64,000 nt of DNA from Chelonoidis abingdonii (taxonomy: Eukaryota > Chordata > Testudines > Testudinidae), in the NCBI RefSeq assembly GCF_003597395.2, contig NC_133776.1, forward strand, positions 36,929,097-36,993,096, given 5' to 3'. This document shows, one piece after another, positions 51,531 through 63,972 of this stretch. The stretch's first letter is position 1. Each line of letters begins with the position of its first letter. The translations under genes were made by a program, and so were the position numbers. The notes under the pieces are model-generated. The model did not search any database and was not told the origin of the DNA. It saw nothing but the letters and a program-made list of their open reading frames with translations.

Positions 51531-54500
51531 GAAATCTTGAATATAAAATATTCAAAACAAATTGCTCATAAATTCTTAACAGACCAAGCATTATTTGTAG
51601 AATTTATCCAACACATAATTTATATAATGAATAAACGTATAATGAATATATTTGTAAGTTGCTGTCAGGCAATTAACAGCAAGGAAAAAAAGCAAAATTT
51701 GTCAGTTATGATTTGCTATGAATTATTTTCTCAGCTCAATATTATGGAGGTGCGGAGGAAGGTAGATTTGGAATAAACCAAAAATTTCCAGTTTTGTTCT
51801 TGCAGTTGAATTTAGCTCATAATAAAATCAGTTGCTATTTTTCTAATTCTGTTTACTGCAGAACAATAAAAGGCCACATTGTTGCATTCCAGTGGTCCCC
51901 TACACAAGTGTTAAAATAATGAGTCCCTAATCCTGCCATTGACTACAGAATTGGGAGCATTAGTTGGGAGCTACGTGGCCTGTCTAGAAGTGGAGAGAGT
52001 TGGGGCTAGAGGAGAAGTTGAGGGACACTGAGGACATGTTCAGGATCAGGAAGAGAAGGTTTTAGTGTTTGGAATGAAAGACACAGGGACAGATGATTGA
52101 TTGATTTTGAAGGCAGGAATTAGAAGAAATGGAGAAAGAAAACATGGAAGGAAAAGAGACTCAAAGGGTTTGGATAACTTCAAACTGGACATTGTGAAGA
52201 TCTGGAATCTGGAAGGCATTTGCCAAGTACATCAACAAAAATTTTATTGGACTTACAAATTTATGAATATTACATATTTTATGACCACTTTTTATATTGT
52301 CTACATACACACTGTTTTTTGTATATAAGTCCGAAAACAGATGTGAATTTTTCTTAGCAAATCCAGATCCACTACTTGAATTAGATAGTTGCTAAAATTT
52401 ACATGCTTTAGATACCCACTGTGAAATAAATGAACTGAAGATGTTAGCAGAAGAATAAAACAGTTTAAATTTAATCTATGGAGCTAGCTCCAAATTGCAG
52501 CCAGATACAAAGCATGATTCTCTTCTCATTTACACTGCTTCAATTTCTGTGACTTCATTGGAATACTCCAGATTTACAATGTAACTGAGAGAAGTGTCGG
52601 GCTAACATCATATCAACACTAATACATTCCTAATTAGGATCAAGTGTCTTTGAAATTTTTATTTCCAGCTAATTAGTGTTGATATTCTATTACTAGGTTA
52701 TGATTGCTTTTGGATTCCGCAACAAAGAATGATTCATATCTTGACTCAAATAAATTATTCAACAAAAAAGATACACAAATGAGAGATGCTGCCAAAACCT
52801 AATATTTAAAATAAAATACTAATAATAATAAAATAAAGATTAATCATCAGACATTCTTACAGTTTGGGCCTAGAGTAAGTGCTTTTCACAGCCAATCAGA
52901 GGAACTATCCTAGAGTACCAAAATGATTAGCCATTTGGTCAGTTTTCTTAGCAACTAAGACTTAGGGGCTAATTTCTGCCCTCAGATGTAAAGACACAGT
53001 TCCTTTTGTAGAATGGCAACTATGGTTTTCTGTATACAAAGTGGGGAATCATACTGATAGCTGAAATAATGCCACTAAATGGTATCTAAGGGTGAAATCT
53101 CTTTCCCAGTGCTCATGTGGAACAACCCAGGCACTGTGCTGGGGAATTGCATGGGGCCCAAGATGGGGAGAAGGAAAGAATCCTTCCCCAACACATGCTG
53201 CGGAGTCTATTTAACATGCTCAACATCACTATAGCATCTGTGCGTCCAAGAGTGGCAGTTGCGCTCCAGAACTAATAGGCCTGGGGCTTTTGTCAACCTT
53301 TTCTACAGAGCAAATGGTCAGCACAAAATTATATGCCAGAAATATGCATGGGTGTGTAATCAATTCTGCATCCACAAAAATCGACTTTGATCATGAAGTT
53401 GGATAACGAGTGTATATATGGGCTTTCTCATGTATAACATGTGATGTCTATATGTGCGATAGCTTAGGCCCTGATTCTGCTTCTGATCCACACAGGTACT
53501 TAACTCTGCCAGGTCATAGTGTGGGATCCAAGCCACACATTTAATAGAATGTAGCCCTCCGGAAAAGATATATTTGGAAAGTATTTTAGCCACTTGGAAG
53601 AAATTCAGAGGATATTTTACAGGTACAAACTGAGATGCATTGGCAGAGGTATATGGAGAAGCTTTCAGAACCCCTGTTCCTTCTCTTTTATAGGCAATAA
53701 TGTCACCCACAAAGTGATTTAAGAATTTTAAAAGCCTTATGTGCAAGTACTATCAGAAATGGTAAAAAATTAGGAAACATCGGAACAGGTGTCCAGGGGG
53801 TTGTCATAGCAAATTACAGAGATATAGTACATTGAAAATGTCATTCATTTAATAGGTTAATAAAACCAGTTTAATGCAGGGTACAGAAAATTAGCAGCAG
53901 CAGCAGCATCAACAACAAAAATCCTTTTAATCAAATTGATAAGCCTCTATCAATTTGTATATAAAAGTCCAAATGAATATAATGTTTTTAGAGTTGTATC
54001 CGGCTGCCACAGAAGTAAACAGCAAAGATCCCATGGACTTCAATGAGAGCATGGGCATCCCATTAGTATCTGTCGGGCAGTACTGAGTATGTTGTCAGAG
54101 ATGCCTCTCTTCCCCCGTCTTATCCCTTCTCACCTGGTGAAAATCACCCTAGCTCCACTGAAGTCAAAAGAACTATGCCAGTTTACACCAGCTGAGGATC
54201 TGGCCTGTATCTCTTGTAATGTGTGTGTGTGTTTGGGGGCGGGGTACAAAGGAGGAAAATACTTTAACTACTTTCAAAGGCAAATTACAATTTTATGAGA
54301 AATGAAAAGCTTCAGCAGTTTATCACTTATTTAGAAGGAGCAGTAAAAGTTATGAAATAAAATCATGACTATTTCCCCTTCTTCAAATAAATAACAGGAA
54401 AAACACTTTAAAAGTAAATAAATCAGTAAATGGATCAGGATGGTTTGGAGTCAAATAATTGTATTTTCCATTTGTTGAAACATCATATCTTTATCATCAT

Positions 54501-55051
54501 AACTTTAATGACCCTGTGTTTAGTCATTCAGTTTCCTGTTATCATGGCTCTTTTTTATTTTACCCTTCTGGGTATGAGCCTGGGATGAAACGGGACTGTC
54601 AGAAAAGTCTAATCAATCAATTGATTAAATCCTTTATTTTTATTAAGGGGGATAATGAATTGTAAACCAAAAGTAAAAATTGAACCCTATTAATTAATTC
54701 CTTAATAATGAGCTACGGTAACAAACTGTAATAATAAATTCCATGGTAACTAGTAAGTAAAAAGCTAGTGTGATGTACTAGCAGTGGGATCTTTCTTTTA
54801 TCTCATTCTGGTAGGCCTGCTGTCTCTGAGCAACAAGGGTCCTTCCGGAAGTCTCAGCCATGGCACATGTCAGAGTAACATACAGTGAATCCTGATGTTG
54901 AATGAAAGTCTTCAGCTAATTGTTCACTCCTGGTGCCAACACAGTCTGATTTCATATCAGTTTTACACAGCAATGACAAATAGCATAACTCAATTTAATT
55001 CAGTGAAGGTATACCTTGGTTTACAACCTCGTGTAAGTGAGATGAGAATCA
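51531..55051. other. Intronic DNA, AT-rich, few relics
   Basis: 52505-52605 ('ctcatttacactgcttcaat', 'ctccagatttacaatgtaac') and 54000-54215 ('tagctccactgaagtcaaaa', 'gtttacaccagctgaggatc') are relics of the dispersed palindromes. 53894-53909 is (AGC)n. A perfect 10-bp hairpin lies at 53932-53941 / 53948-53957. The 128-codon minus frame 53360-53746 has no domain I recognise. Confidence 0.4.
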
Positions 55052-55059
55052 GGCTGAGA

Positions 55060-55321
55060 CAGGGGCAGCTCTAGCTTTTTTGCCATCCCAAGCACGGCAG
55101 GCAGGCTGCCTTAGGCGGCACGCCTGCGGGAGGTCTGCCAGTCCCACGGCACTGTCGTACCCACCGCTGAATTGCCGCCTGATCTGCGGGACCGGCGGAC
55201 CTCCTGCAGGCAAGCTGCTGAAGGCTGCTCGACTGCCACCCTCGCAGGGACTGGCAGGGTGCCCCTGCAGCTTGCTGTCCCAGGCACGCGCTTGGGGCAC
55301 TGGTGCCTGGAGCCACCGCTG
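55060..55321. mobile_element. GC-rich hAT-like MITE with exact TSD
   Basis: It starts CAGGGGCAGCTCTAG and ends CTGGAGCCACCGCTG. The flanks are an exact 8-bp duplication GGCTGAGA (55052-55059 and 55322-55329). The interior 'gccatcccaagcacggcagg' and 'cacgcgcttggggcactggt' is a common turtle element. At 262 bp it is non-autonomous. Confidence 0.9.
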
Positions 55322-55330
55322 GGCTGAGAG

Positions 55331-55735
55331 CATAGGCGTAGGAACTAGGAGTGCAGGGAGTGCTGCAGAACCCCCAGGTTTTGCGTGGGGTCCCAGCTGC
55401 CGGCCGGGGTCCCGGCTTCCGGCCCCATGCCCAGGGGCTACACTGCTGGCCTGGTCCTGGCTGCTGGCCTGGGGTCCCGGCTGCCGGCCCCGCATCCAGG
55501 GTCCAGGCTGCCAGCTCTATGGCCAGGGCTCCGCTCCCATACCTGGCCTGGTGCTCCACAATCACCCCCAGCTGTGGCCCCAGCTTCAGCCCCCTTACTC
55601 CATCCACGTCCCCGCCTCCTGAAGCCATGGCCCTGCTCCTGGCTCCAGCTCTAGGGAGTAGTGAGGGGAGTAGACAGGAGTAAGCGGGGGGGGGGGGATG
55701 GCCCAGCACCCCCATTCTAAAAACGATTTTAGTAC
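55331..55735. mobile_element. GC-rich repeat, 'cataggcgtaggaactagg' family
   Basis: 'cataggcgtaggaactagga', 'agtgctgcagaacccccagg' and the end 'cagcacccccattctaaaaa' mark a turtle DNA element. The middle is an imperfect array of 'ggggtcccggctgccggccc' words. A G12 run lies at 55686-55697. The overlapping 148-214-codon frames on both strands come from this composition and the preceding MITE, not from genes. Confidence 0.7.
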
Positions 55736-58700
55736 CTAGAAAGCTAGGTAGTTATTTTTTGAAGATACACGTGTATATGCCTCACACATACACATTCCTC
55801 CATAGAAATAATCATGTAAGTCTATTCACCTAGAAGAAGTGATCAAACAGAAGAAAGAAAGAGCTTTTGCCATTCTGCTAGGAATCAGATTTGGAACCAT
55901 GGTATAAGAACACCTTCACTCTGTCTGGTGTAGAGAAGGTGCCAGGAGCATTCATTGCCTCAGGAGGAGTAAGGTGAAGGTGGAGATGGAGTCACCACCT
56001 GTAACAAAGTGGACATATCAGTGGGGTTGGAGGGAGAAGGCGGCCACACTACCCGAAAGGTGTAATCCCTTCCTGAAGCACAATCCTTCCATGTGCCTTC
56101 ATGGTATAATCCATAATGGCAAGAATGAGAGGTCATTTCCAGTTATGAAATGGGCATATCTGAAGCATTCTCCTTGCACAAAATATTAAGTGAGTTTTCA
56201 TAAGAGCCACTAAGTCAGCCAGTCATTAAAATCAAATTGGCCTGAATTCCAGATTGTGCTTGCTTGCAGTTTTCCAAGGCTGCCATGCCAGCACCCTCAT
56301 CTATTTCCCCATGAGTACGCTAACAATTATGGGTTTTGCAGACAGAAATGCAGGAATTTTGCCTAATTAAAGCTGAAAAGATTTAAAGACATTTTCCTTA
56401 GAGAAAACCCATCTAAGATCATTAGTTTCCTTGGACAGGTTCTTTGTGTGAAAAGAGATTTTTACATTATAGGATGCTTGCAACCTATATGGAGGGCACA
56501 GGGATCAAAAGCACAGGGCAGGGTTTAACTCACAAAATGGCACTGATATCCATGTACATGTCATTCTGACATTTAACCAACCCATGGAGACGGTTTGTAG
56601 GAGTTGGGCTGGACCACACTAAAATATATTGTTGCTCTACACCTAATAATAATAATATCCAGACTCCATAAAATGCTTTTCATTCCAATTCAATGCTTTA
56701 CCTATAACTCAGCAACACTAACAGTGTAGTAAGATATTCTGTACAGTGAATTATGTCTCTAACATGAAAAAAAAGAAGAAACTTGTTTTTAGATGCTATC
56801 TTATAAGTTCAAAACTAAACAAAATGCTACATACAAAAATCTCTTTTAGGGTTTGATTTGACTTTCTATGGCCCTATATAAGAATCAGTCTATTGTAGCT
56901 TACATAACATATGCTATTCATACACAATCTATTCTTCTCTACACCCTAGCCTTTATGCTGATCGTATCTTACCAGGTGATCATGCTCCTCCACTCTCAAA
57001 TTGGGCGATCCCACTGCAGTCAAAGGGCCAGATCCTCAGGTGGTATAAATCATCATAGCTCAAATGAAGTCTATGGGACTATGCCAATATAAAACAGCTA
57101 GAGATCTGGCTCCTTCTGGAGTAAGGATCTACTCACTGTAGCAAAATCTGACCCTAAATATCAATTTGCTTTTTAAAAAAAAACAGACAAAAAAACAAAT
57201 CCTATCATAAGGAAAAGAGAAACGCCATATCCTTCTAGAATAGACTCTATGTGGAAACATTACAAGTCTCTTTAAAGGAAGATTAACTTCATTTCTCCCA
57301 CCATGAAGCTGGAATATTTAAATTCATATGATATCTAAAAATAACATGCTGAATCTGTTTGTTTAAGTTGGCAAACTCAGGTGGTGGTGGTTTTCATTTC
57401 ATGCAGCTATACCTAATTTGCTACAGCTAAAACCTGTTTGAAACATGCTGAGCAAGAGGAACAAGCAAGGTATCCCCTTGTCTGCAACTTAAAACACCAC
57501 ACTACATCTTGCCAGTCATTGCACACATCTTCTGTCCTATATTTAAAGGTCACATCTGGCCAAGTAATTGTTAATCAAACATCCACACAATTTAATCAAT
57601 TGGAATGCAGATTATATTAGTGCCCTCCTGTAGCTGCACGTAAATTTTCCTGTCGTAGCCGTGGCTCTCTTTTCTTACCAAACTGATCCAATTTTCAGCA
57701 AAAAGGTAATGCTCCTCTTTTAGATGAGACGAATATAGAATGTGCCTTTTTTGTTTTGTTTTCATATTTAAAGATCAAGGAGAGCCTACATCAATACATT
57801 TTTAATTATACAGTAGTTAAGGGATATGACTCAGTCTCTTTGAAGTGCTTTAACTTCTCTGCTACTTTCTCAAGTGAAATTACATAGGAAAGGGAAGGTA
57901 CACATCACTTTGAATACAATCAGCTTAGATCTGTGTATAGAAAGGAAGTCAGATATATTTTCCGATAGATTAATAAAATGTAAATAGTAGGTCAGTTTCC
58001 TGAAAGATTGGTTGTCAATAATGGCTAAGGTATTTACATTTAATTTTAAAATGCTGAGAACATATTTGGGGCCTGATGCTGGCCCCAGTTGAGCCCAAGA
58101 GAGTTTTGCCATCAACTTCAATTGCAACAGTAACAAGGCCCTGGACAGACTTTACAGTAATTATTCATTCTTTGTTTCAGGGTCACTTTCTTCTTCATTG
58201 GCTTCATTCAGTTTATGCATAAAAATATTTGGCTTCTACCATGTGATGATTTCTCTGTCCTCATTGGTAGCTTGATCCATCTCCCATTTAAGTCAATGAG
58301 AAAACTCCCATTGACGTGAATGGTGCAGGATCAAGCCCTGGAAGAAGTCAGTGCTTTTTCAGAATTCCTCACATAAACATGGGTTTTAAACATTGGACAT
58401 GTGTCCCTTTTATGAAATTCATAGTTTGATTTTCTTAGCACCAATATTAGAAGTTGGGAACAGCTAGTCTTAGGGTTTATCTATGCCTACTACTATGGTG
58501 TCTTTATTTGCCTGATTGTAAAATAACAAAAAAAATATTTTTCCACTTGCAAAATGTATTGAAATATTTTTCTGCTATTTAAATACCTTTATACATGCAT
58601 TTTAAGCATGCAACCTACAAACTCTACAATGTGCTTAACACCAGAAAAGAAAACCTGAAGCAAGAACATCAACATGAGATGAACTAAGATCTGTTGTCTC

Positions 58701-59359
58701 AGATTTTTATTGAATAATGGAGATCTCTCATCTTAGAATCCCCAGCTGTGAGGTTCCCCAAGCCTCAACCCCTACATTTTTCAGACATCAAGATGGCAAC
58801 ATTTACTAAAAGATATTGAGTGATAGCTTTAGCAATGAAAGCATTGCCAATTCAATTACACAGATGATTAGTACCCAGTAAAGCAGGAGAAGAAGGGAAA
58901 GATTATCATTCAAGCACAGTATGTCAAAGGACAAACACTGATACTTCTTCTGGGATTTCCACATTTGATAAAATAAACTTAAAACTATCATTTATGGAAT
59001 GTTGATCCTTTGCTACACATATTTATATTTACATATATGTAATTTAGAACAACAAAAAGATAGAATGTTTTGATAGAATGTTGCTTAATGAAGGAAAAGG
59101 GTTTTTCTTTTAAGTGTATTATTTATACCTGCCATATGACACACATGGCTTGATCATGAGAGCAATAAATCACATTTATTTCTGGGTACTTACAAACACT
59201 CCCTGGAGACCAGTAAAAAGGCATATGGCATAATGGAGTCATCTGTTCAATTGTAATCATTATTGTGGTACATATCAAATGTACTGTACTGAAGGTGAAC
59301 TGAGGGCCTGTAAAACTGCTATGGCCTGTTAGTTTAGACTTTTTTTTTTTGGTTTTATA
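55736..59359. other. Intronic DNA with several palindromic relics
   Basis: 56990-57125 ('caaagggccagatcctcagg', 'aaatgaagtctatgggacta', 'gagatctggctccttctgga'), 58065-58145 ('ggggcctgatgctggcccca') and 58265-58345 ('ctcccatttaagtcaatgag' facing 'aactcccattgacgtgaatg') belong to the dispersed class. No exon is seen. Confidence 0.4.
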
Positions 59360-59640
59360 TTTCGTTTTACCTGAATTTAGTACTCATGAAAGGTGGCAGA
59401 TTGGCAACACTGACATGCCTACACTGTAATCAGGGGGTGTAGACATACTTGAGTAATTTTAATCCACTGGAACCAACAGTAAAGATGCAGCAGCGCATGC
59501 TTAAGTACTGCTATGCAAGCCTACCAGGAACCATGGGTAATAACTCGTGGGCTGCTGCAGCTTCGCTGCTAGATTAAAGCTAGCTTGGTACATCAGCAAT
59601 CATACCCCATGATTTCAGCCTAGACATACCCTGAGAATGA
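59360..59640. mobile_element. Palindromic MITE, 'gtgtagacatac' family
   Basis: The left part contains 'gggggtgtagacatacttga' and the right end 'agcctagacataccctgag'. Internal complementary words 'agatgcagcagcgcatgc' and 'gggctgctgcagcttcgctg' support a decayed inverted-repeat element of the type seen at 12360. Confidence 0.55.
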
Positions 59641-60599
59641 AACCTTCTACCCACACCACACATACAACATGGACAGAACAAGCAGAAGTTTTTCCTAATT
59701 AAACACCCTGCAGAAGAATGATTTGTAGGTGTGAGAAAGTATTCTCCACAGCCGTTCAATCCTGCTCTTCCAGAACTATTGGTCAGATTTCATTTGACGA
59801 GCATAACTTTGTTTATGTGGCTCAGTAACTGGCACTGCCAATGAGGGTGTCAAGAAGATTACAAAATTTAAATCCAAAGTTAGTTCCTCAGCTGAGTTTT
59901 CCCAGAGTTCAGGGCTGTATGAATTTGGAAGAGTTTTGGTTCAGGCCAAAACCAAAAGTTCAGTTTCTAATCCACCATTTTAGGGGATGAAGATCTAGTT
60001 CAGGGCTATCACTAATATTGAGTAATGACAGTGGACTTTTTTCCATGAGGAACTGTACCAATTAGTCAATTAATTTCACATCGACCTCGAATCTGTCATC
60101 TGACGATATTAAAAAAATGGGACAAGCTATTGGTCCCTACCAAGCTGAGCCAGTGTATTAGAGGAGAAAAGCTCTAACTCTCATCACAATTCCTCTGAGC
60201 CATCCAGTCATTCATCTCATTCCTCACTGAAAACATATGGATGCATTGATCAATATTTGGTGGGAATACTATTTGGAAAGATTTCTCATTCACTGTTCTT
60301 AAAATTTTCATTAGATGTCAGAATTCTGCAATCTAAAATTCTGAAATCTCAATTCACAGTAAGGTTTATTCTAGCAAACTGCAGCTTACCCTGAATAATT
60401 ATCTATTTTTTCCACAAAAGGCACTTTGAAACTGAATTTGTCAGTGACACAGATCAGCCAGCAAGTGGGCTAACCTTAAAATTTACCCCTCAACAACAGT
60501 TGTAAAGGAAGACTTTATCTGCTCTTTTTGATAACTCCATAATGAAGAGAAAACCTGAAAAATTGTTTTCAATCTTTTATTACAGACTGCTGGAATTAC
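59641..60599. other. Intronic DNA, nothing recognised
   Basis: A weak relic with 'gggctgtatgaatttggaag' (about 59920-59995) resembles the AT-rich palindromic elements. No exon or RNA gene is seen. Confidence 0.4.
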
Positions 60600-61265
60600 A
60601 CTGGGACAGAACTTTAGGTGTTCAAAGGAAGAATCCCATTATTACTTCTTATTGCAGTATTATAGTAGTCCCTAGCAGTCTGTAATGAGGTATATTGGCC
60701 CTTTAAGGCTGGGAGGAGCAGGGGGAAACTTGAAGACAGGTTACCCCACTGCAGGAGTTTTGCTCCACACAGAGACCCAGGCAGCTGTTGAGAGAAAGGA
60801 GGTAGTCCTGGGGTAGCAGTCAATGTCCAGAAAGACCCCAAGCTATTGGGTTGTTCAAGGCTTGGACTAGGAGACTTCATATGGCACTGGGCAGGGTTCC
60901 CCTCTCTCTCAGAGAATGAAGGCAGGTTCCAGGAAGGAAATTAGCATAGAACCTGCCTCTTCCTTCATAGAGGGAGCATTGCTGTTTGGCACAGGTCTGG
61001 CTGCTAGCCTCTACCAGGACTCTACCATCTTCAAAGACGCACACACATACATACGAGACTATACAACTCCATCAGATGCATATGGTGGAGCAGGGAGAAT
61101 GAGACTAGACTGTTTGGACTGTATCTTCAGACTGTGAAAGGAGAGGTGAACAAAACTCACTCCAGAAGTGATGGCTGGGAGGAAGCCCAGAATACAGCAA
61201 GGTGAAGCTGATTTAAAGACTTGCTAGGTGTGGTCACCTCTGACTCATAGCATACTACACACCTC
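60600..61265. repeat. Unclassified block, possible dispersed repeat
   Basis: The words 'ggccctttaaggctgggagg', 'ggttaccccactgcaggagt' and 'cagagacccaggcagctgtt' feel like a turtle dispersed repeat with LTR-like wording, but I found no matching ends. The frames 60614-60880 (minus) and 60916-61137 (plus) are not supported as genes. The end of this block takes part in the tandem duplication at 61182. Confidence 0.35.
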
Positions 61266-61523
61266 AACCATTGTGCTAGGCACTGTACAGTCATTGTGAG
61301 ATACAGTCCCTGCCGCAGTGAGCTTACAGTCTAAGTAGGCAAGGCAGGCAAGGAAGCCCAGGATACAGCAAGGTGAAGCTGATTTAAGGACTTGCTAGGT
61401 GTGGCCACCTCTGACTCATAGCCTGCTACACATCTCAACCATTGTGCTAGGCACTGTACAATCATTGTGAGATACAGTTCCTGCCGCAGTGAGCTTACAG
61501 TCTAAGTAGACCAGGCAGGCAAG
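61182..61523. repeat. Tandem duplication, 2 x 171 bp, about 94% identical
   Basis: Unit 1 is 61182-61352 and unit 2 is 61353-61523. They are the same length and differ at 10 positions by my count. Both run from 'gaagcccag' to 'aggcaggcaag'. Each unit contains the end of the unclassified block plus the 3' part of an antisense SINE, so the duplication happened after the SINE inserted. Confidence 0.92.
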
Positions 61524-61626
61524 GGTGGGAGGGGAAACAAAGGCAAAATGCCTTTCCCGTGGTCCCAGAGTCAGGAACAGAATGCAGGTCTCTTGATTCC
61601 TACTTCAATACCCCATCCACCACTTT
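61266..61626 (-). mobile_element. SINE, antisense, with internal duplication
   Basis: 'ccattgtgctaggcactgta', 'gcagtgagcttacagtctaa' and 'gtgggaggggaaacaaaggc' lead to the core complement 'cttttcccgtggtcccagag'-like words, then 'gaatgcaggtctcttgattc' and 'ataccccatccacc' (head complement). The first roughly 85 bp of SINE occur twice because of the tandem duplication. Confidence 0.8.
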
Positions 61627-63133
61627 AAGAGATCAGATTAAAGGAAAGTTCCCCAAAATTCTAGTTCTGGCAGTTGAAATCCAATAGTGACTACAGACAT
61701 AACCTCATGTATTGTACTACCTACATAGTTACTGTGACACCTATTAAGTATTTGAGTCGAAGACTCATGCAAAATATATATTATTTTCAAAAGTCTTTCA
61801 TGTATGAGTTATTTTTTATTTCTGTATTTTACTGCTTTCCCTCTTTGAATAAGAGATGGATCATATTTTTCAAAAAGCTGCCTCTGACTGAGCATGCCAA
61901 AAATTGTATTTGTGTCAATCTGGATGGAAAAAGGCAGGGACATGTCATGAAAACAGATGTCTTAGCAGGATTATGGGGTGTGAAATTAAAGCCCAGGTTG
62001 ATAAGACCGAATGGTTAGTGGCCTGTGACTTAAACACAGATGGTCATATATTGCAAGAACTGTTCATGGATTTTTGATCAAAATTCTGAACAGCTATTTG
62101 GTTCTGCCATATTCATTTTCCTTTTTTGTCGCTGTTCATGCATAAGCTTTTAATGCACTAATGATTGGCAAATGGCCGTATGAATCTTCTTAGCTTTATA
62201 CGAGCAAGAGTATTCACTATTCTTTCAGGTTTATTCAATGTTATCTGCTCATCTATTTAAAAGTTTCAGTCATCCAATCAGGTGCAGCACCAATATATGT
62301 GACTTAGGTGACTGGTCACATACTAGGAACAACAAAGAGAAAACAAACAACTCACTGGTACCCTACAGGCTAAAATTTACTTGTATAAGCTACTCTGTGA
62401 ATCCGTATGAATAAACAAATACATTTGTAGACATCAGGATCAATGAACAGAAAAATAGACTGAATTTGTCAAATACCTTATTCTCCACAAATAATTTCAA
62501 CTATCTCTACCTTAAATGAAACAAAGAGGCTTTCAAATAGCCACACATGCAAAATACGATCTCTTCTTTCTGTGACATGAGATGAGCTATTTTTTCCCCC
62601 AAATACTAGAGTAAGTCCTTCTATGGGATTGTCTGTCAAAATTGTGCACAGAACTCCTTCCAGAACCAATTCTAATATCACACAGTAGGCTAAATTACCA
62701 AAGGCTATAACTTGACAGTTTGGGATTCACTCTACCAACTCTGACCCTGAAGAGTGAATATGGATAAAGCTGATCTGTCAGAGAATTCTTCTTAGACTGG
62801 AAATAGCCCTGACTGTCTCAGAGATTAAAGGAAATGATTTAAAAGTGAGTTGGCCAGGAAAGACAGAGAGACTATGAGTGAGCACTGCCAGTAACTTTAA
62901 AGCTCTTCTTTAAGTTACAACAGAAAGTCACTAGAAAATGCTTATTAAGTGGATTCTATCTATGGATTAATAATTCAGTTATGCACTTATACTGTAGCTG
63001 CATTTTTGGAGGATTTCATTCTGTGGCCAGTTTAGCCAAGTAGTCTGAATATAATTAATAAATCAGTCAATAGAAGGGATGTATCCAGCCGCATGCTGTT
63101 TTTTCTGGTAGGCTTGGCAGACTGTGTAGGATA
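61627..63133. other. Intronic DNA, nothing recognised
   Basis: No exon, RNA gene or named repeat was seen. The 114-codon frame 61674-62018 shows no domain or splice boundary. Confidence 0.4.
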
Positions 63134-63692
63134 CAGAAACATAGGAATTGCTGTAATGGATCAGACTCGAGACCTATCCACTCTGATATTCTGTTTCTGA
63201 CAGTGACCAGTGCCAAATGCTTCAGGGGAATGTATAAGAACCCATTGTAGGCAGATATGGAATAAACTGCCCCCCACATTGTTTAGAAATAGGCTTAATC
63301 CCGGAAGCACGAGACTTAATATCACTTGTGCAAATTATATTAATTATAACCATAGATATTCTTGATATCCATATACACATCCAATCCCTTTTAGAATCTT
63401 GTTAAGTTCTTGGCATCAACAACTTCCAATGACAGTGAGTTCCACAGTTTAATTACACTTTCTGTGAAAAAGTAGGTCTTTTTCTCAGTTTTGAATTTCC
63501 CACCTTTTAGTTTCATGGAATGGCCCCTTGTTTTTGTGTTATGAGACAGGGGGAATATACATTCTCCCTCTACCTTCTCTCATTATTTTATATACTTTTA
63601 TCATGTCTCCTCTTATTACTTTTCTTTCTAAGGTAAGCAATCCCAGTCTTTTCAGGAAAGATGGAGTTCCTGTATTCCTCCAAACTGCAGGT
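63134..63692 (-). mobile_element. CR1 LINE fragment, antisense
   Basis: 'gaaacataggaattgctgta', 'atggatcagactcgagacct', 'gacagtgagttccacagttt', 'cccttgtttttgtgttatga', 'atcatgtctcctcttattac' and 'caatcccagtcttttcagga' follow the antisense CR1 in order. The upper part shares wording with 29865-29990. It is an old, non-coding relic. Confidence 0.85.
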
Positions 63693-63742
63693 ACTATTGT
63701 TTACCCCTTTCATGATGATCACGACGGGAGAAAGGACTCTTT

Positions 63743-63972
63743 GGCTTGGTCTGCACTACAGACTTATGTCAGTATAATGACATTGCTCAGGGGTGTAAAC
63801 ACAGTTATACTGACCGAACTCCTCATTTAGATAGCGCTATGTCAACAGGGAGGTGCAGTCCCTAGACTGGTGGGAGAAGCTCTCCCATAGGCGTACGTAG
63901 TGTCTTCACTAAGCACTACAGTGAAGCAGCTGCTTCAGTACATCTGCTGCGCTTTATGTGTAGACAAATCCT
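63743..63972. mobile_element. Palindromic MITE, 'gttatgtcggtataac' family
   Basis: The left end GGCTTGGTCTGCACTACA pairs with the right end (revcomp GGATTTGTCTACACATA). The interior 'cttatgtcagtataatgaca', 'ttgctcaggggtgtaaacac' and 'ataggcgtacgtagtgtctt' matches a high-copy turtle element. Confidence 0.8.

Noticed and set aside
53360..53746. 128-codon minus-strand frame
   Set aside because: I considered an unknown exon, but found no family resemblance or defensible acceptor/donor pair. It is on the same strand as NYAP2, so RNA evidence could overturn this.
55071..55715. 214-codon minus-strand frame and several others
   Set aside because: It covers two adjacent GC-rich transposable elements. 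Openness comes from the lack of A/T-rich stops, and there is no domain or splice context.
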